A stretch of DNA of 64,000 nt from an unidentified bacterial endosymbiont. GTDB taxonomy: Bacteria; Pseudomonadota; Gammaproteobacteria; Enterobacterales; G038960095. Numbering within the stretch: the first letter of the stretch is position 1; each line of letters opens with the position of its first letter. Below, in pieces: positions 63,134-64,000 of the stretch. The notes beneath the pieces were generated by a model that saw only the letters and a program-made list of their open reading frames with translations, did no database searches and was not told the origin of the DNA. The stretch lies in assembly GCF_918320885.1 (NCBI RefSeq), contig NZ_OU907312.1:558001-622000 (forward strand). Direction: 5' to 3'. The position numbers were made by a program, and so were the translations under genes.

Positions 63134-63841
63134 TTAATCAGGGGCAGTATACGCCAACCCCTTGCTGATTACTCTACACTCTACGTAATTAAGGGCCAAT
63201 TGAATCACCTGCTCAATCGGTAAATCGGTCGAATCCAGCAGTAGAGCGCCCTCTGCGGCTGCCAAAGCAGCAACAAGTCGCTGAGTGTCCCGCTGATCAC
63301 GCTCGCTCATCTCCCCTAAAAGGGGCTCGAATTTAACATTAACACTCCTGCTTTGCAACTGGCGTAACCGCCGACTAGCCCGCTCTTCTAGGCTAGCATA
63401 CAAGTAAATTTTGGCCCGTGCTTCGGGAAATATCACCGTACCCATATCACGCCCATCAGCGATTAACCCAGGCGGCTGACAAAAGGCTCGCTGCCGCTGG
63501 TGCAGTGCCTTCCGTATTGGCGATAAGCATGCAATTTTCGAAGCGGTTGACCCCACTGCTTCGGTGGCCAATTGCTGGCTGACATCTTGACCCTCAAAGA
63601 TAATCTGCAGGCCCAAAACCGTCATAACAAACCGCACCTCTAGCTGGGTTGCTAAACTAACTAGAGGTGCCAACTGGGTGAGATCCAGCGATCGGCGCAG
63701 AGCCTCCCAAGCTAACAAACGATAGAGCGCCCCGGAGTCGAGCAAATGCCATCCTAGCCGTTGGGCTAACGCACGACAGAGTGTTCCTTTCCCCGCACCA
63801 CTGGGACCATCGACCGTGACTACTGGAGGCGTGGTTATCAT
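63134..63841 (-). CDS. cmk: Cytidylate kinase
   Basis: Phosphorylates CMP and dCMP. P-loop GPSGAGKGT at residues 12-20, DSGALYRLLAW, GRDMGTVIFPEA, and the LID Arg residues in SLEERASRRLRQLQ and RDQRDTQR. 235 residues (E. coli 227). Gene order aroA-cmk-rpsA-ihfB is as in enteric bacteria, except that ycaL is missing between aroA and cmk. Confidence 0.95.
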   Translation of the reverse strand: MITTPPVVTVDGPSGAGKGTLCRALAQRLGWHLLDSGALYRLLAWEALRRSLDLTQLAPLVSLATQLEVRFVMTVLGLQIIFEGQDVSQQLATEAVGSTASKIACLSPIRKALHQRQRAFCQPPGLIADGRDMGTVIFPEARAKIYLYASLEERASRRLRQLQSRSVNVKFEPLLGEMSERDQRDTQRLVAALAAAEGALLLDSTDLPIEQVIQLALNYVECRVISKGLAYTAPD

Positions 63842-63862
63842 GCCCTTTACCCTCTTTTTTCT

Positions 63863-64000
63863 TTATCCTATTGATAGTCGTGCAGAACGTACTACAGCCG
63901 GTACAACACCCCTCGGCACCGTGAGGCGTTCGAATTCAGCAAAATAGTTGGGGAAACTTTTAGAGACACACTGCGGATCAGAGAGTGTTACCGACACCTT
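63863..64000 (-). CDS. aroA: EPSP synthase, 3' end only
   Basis: The last 45 codons of aroA enter the window on the minus strand: KVSVTLSDPQCVSKSFPNYF, then AEFERLTVPRG and a short tail ending at TAA (63863-63865). E. coli AroA ends [23 protein letters not shown], so the match is good, with about 18 extra residues here. The gene makes 5-enolpyruvylshikimate-3-phosphate in aromatic amino-acid synthesis. It reads into cmk across 21 bases. Confidence 0.85.
   Translation of the reverse strand, partial: KVSVTLSDPQCVSKSFPNYFAEFERLTVPRGVVPAVVRSARLSIG

Overview
The window looks like a chromosomal segment of an Enterobacterales-type gammaproteobacterium. Several blocks keep enteric order: prlC-rsmJ; mutH | rppH-lgt-thyA-ppdA-ppdB-ygdB-ppdC; a ptrA/recC pair; and aroA-cmk-rpsA-ihfB-pyrF. 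Other signs point to a host-restricted or otherwise degenerating genome: near-identical IS copies, IS relics, a broken fabY-like gene, neighbours missing from conserved operons (ptsP, recB/recD, lapA/lapB), and reading frames that stay open but have lost catalytic residues (the SuhB family protein and the Pol I proofreading site). The genus cannot be named from sequence alone.

Layout. 1-6000: prlC, rsmJ, and polA preceded by a DnaA-box cluster. 6100-9000: an IS3-family element nested in IS5-family relics, a TacA/TacT-type toxin-antitoxin pair and an IS3 scrap. 9000-12000: alaA, coaD and an NlpC/P60 hydrolase cut off at its N-terminus by an IS. 12000-15670: two identical 1,283-bp IS3-family elements in inverted orientation around and inside a decayed fabY-like ketosynthase gene. 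15900-29640: a PAP2 phosphatase, mutH, a gene-poor interval rich in DnaA boxes, rppH, lgt, thyA, four pseudopilin genes, vapBC, ptrA (inverted relative to the enteric arrangement) and recC.

30130-49394 is a surface-polysaccharide locus. The left half carries a GtrB-like polyprenyl-phosphate glycosyltransferase, a small four-helix flippase-like protein and two large polytopic GT-C-like membrane proteins, which together look like a periplasmic glycan-modification module. These are followed by a WecE-like sugar aminotransferase and several glycosyltransferases. The right half carries a large methyltransferase with a possible kinase-like segment, the Wzt/Wzm ABC exporter, rmlBDAC for dTDP-L-rhamnose, a GT2 enzyme and a monotopic phosphoglycosyl transferase. 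The simplest reading is a rhamnose-containing O-antigen exported by an ABC transporter, with end capping by the methyltransferase and later periplasmic decoration.

49485-59258 holds oppBCDF with two tandem oppA genes made by a roughly 2.27-kb duplication that also copied the 3' end of digH. 59260-64000 holds suhB (active-site residues lost), pyrF, ihfB with a terminator, rpsA, cmk and the 3' end of aroA. No tRNA, rRNA or CRISPR array was recognised.
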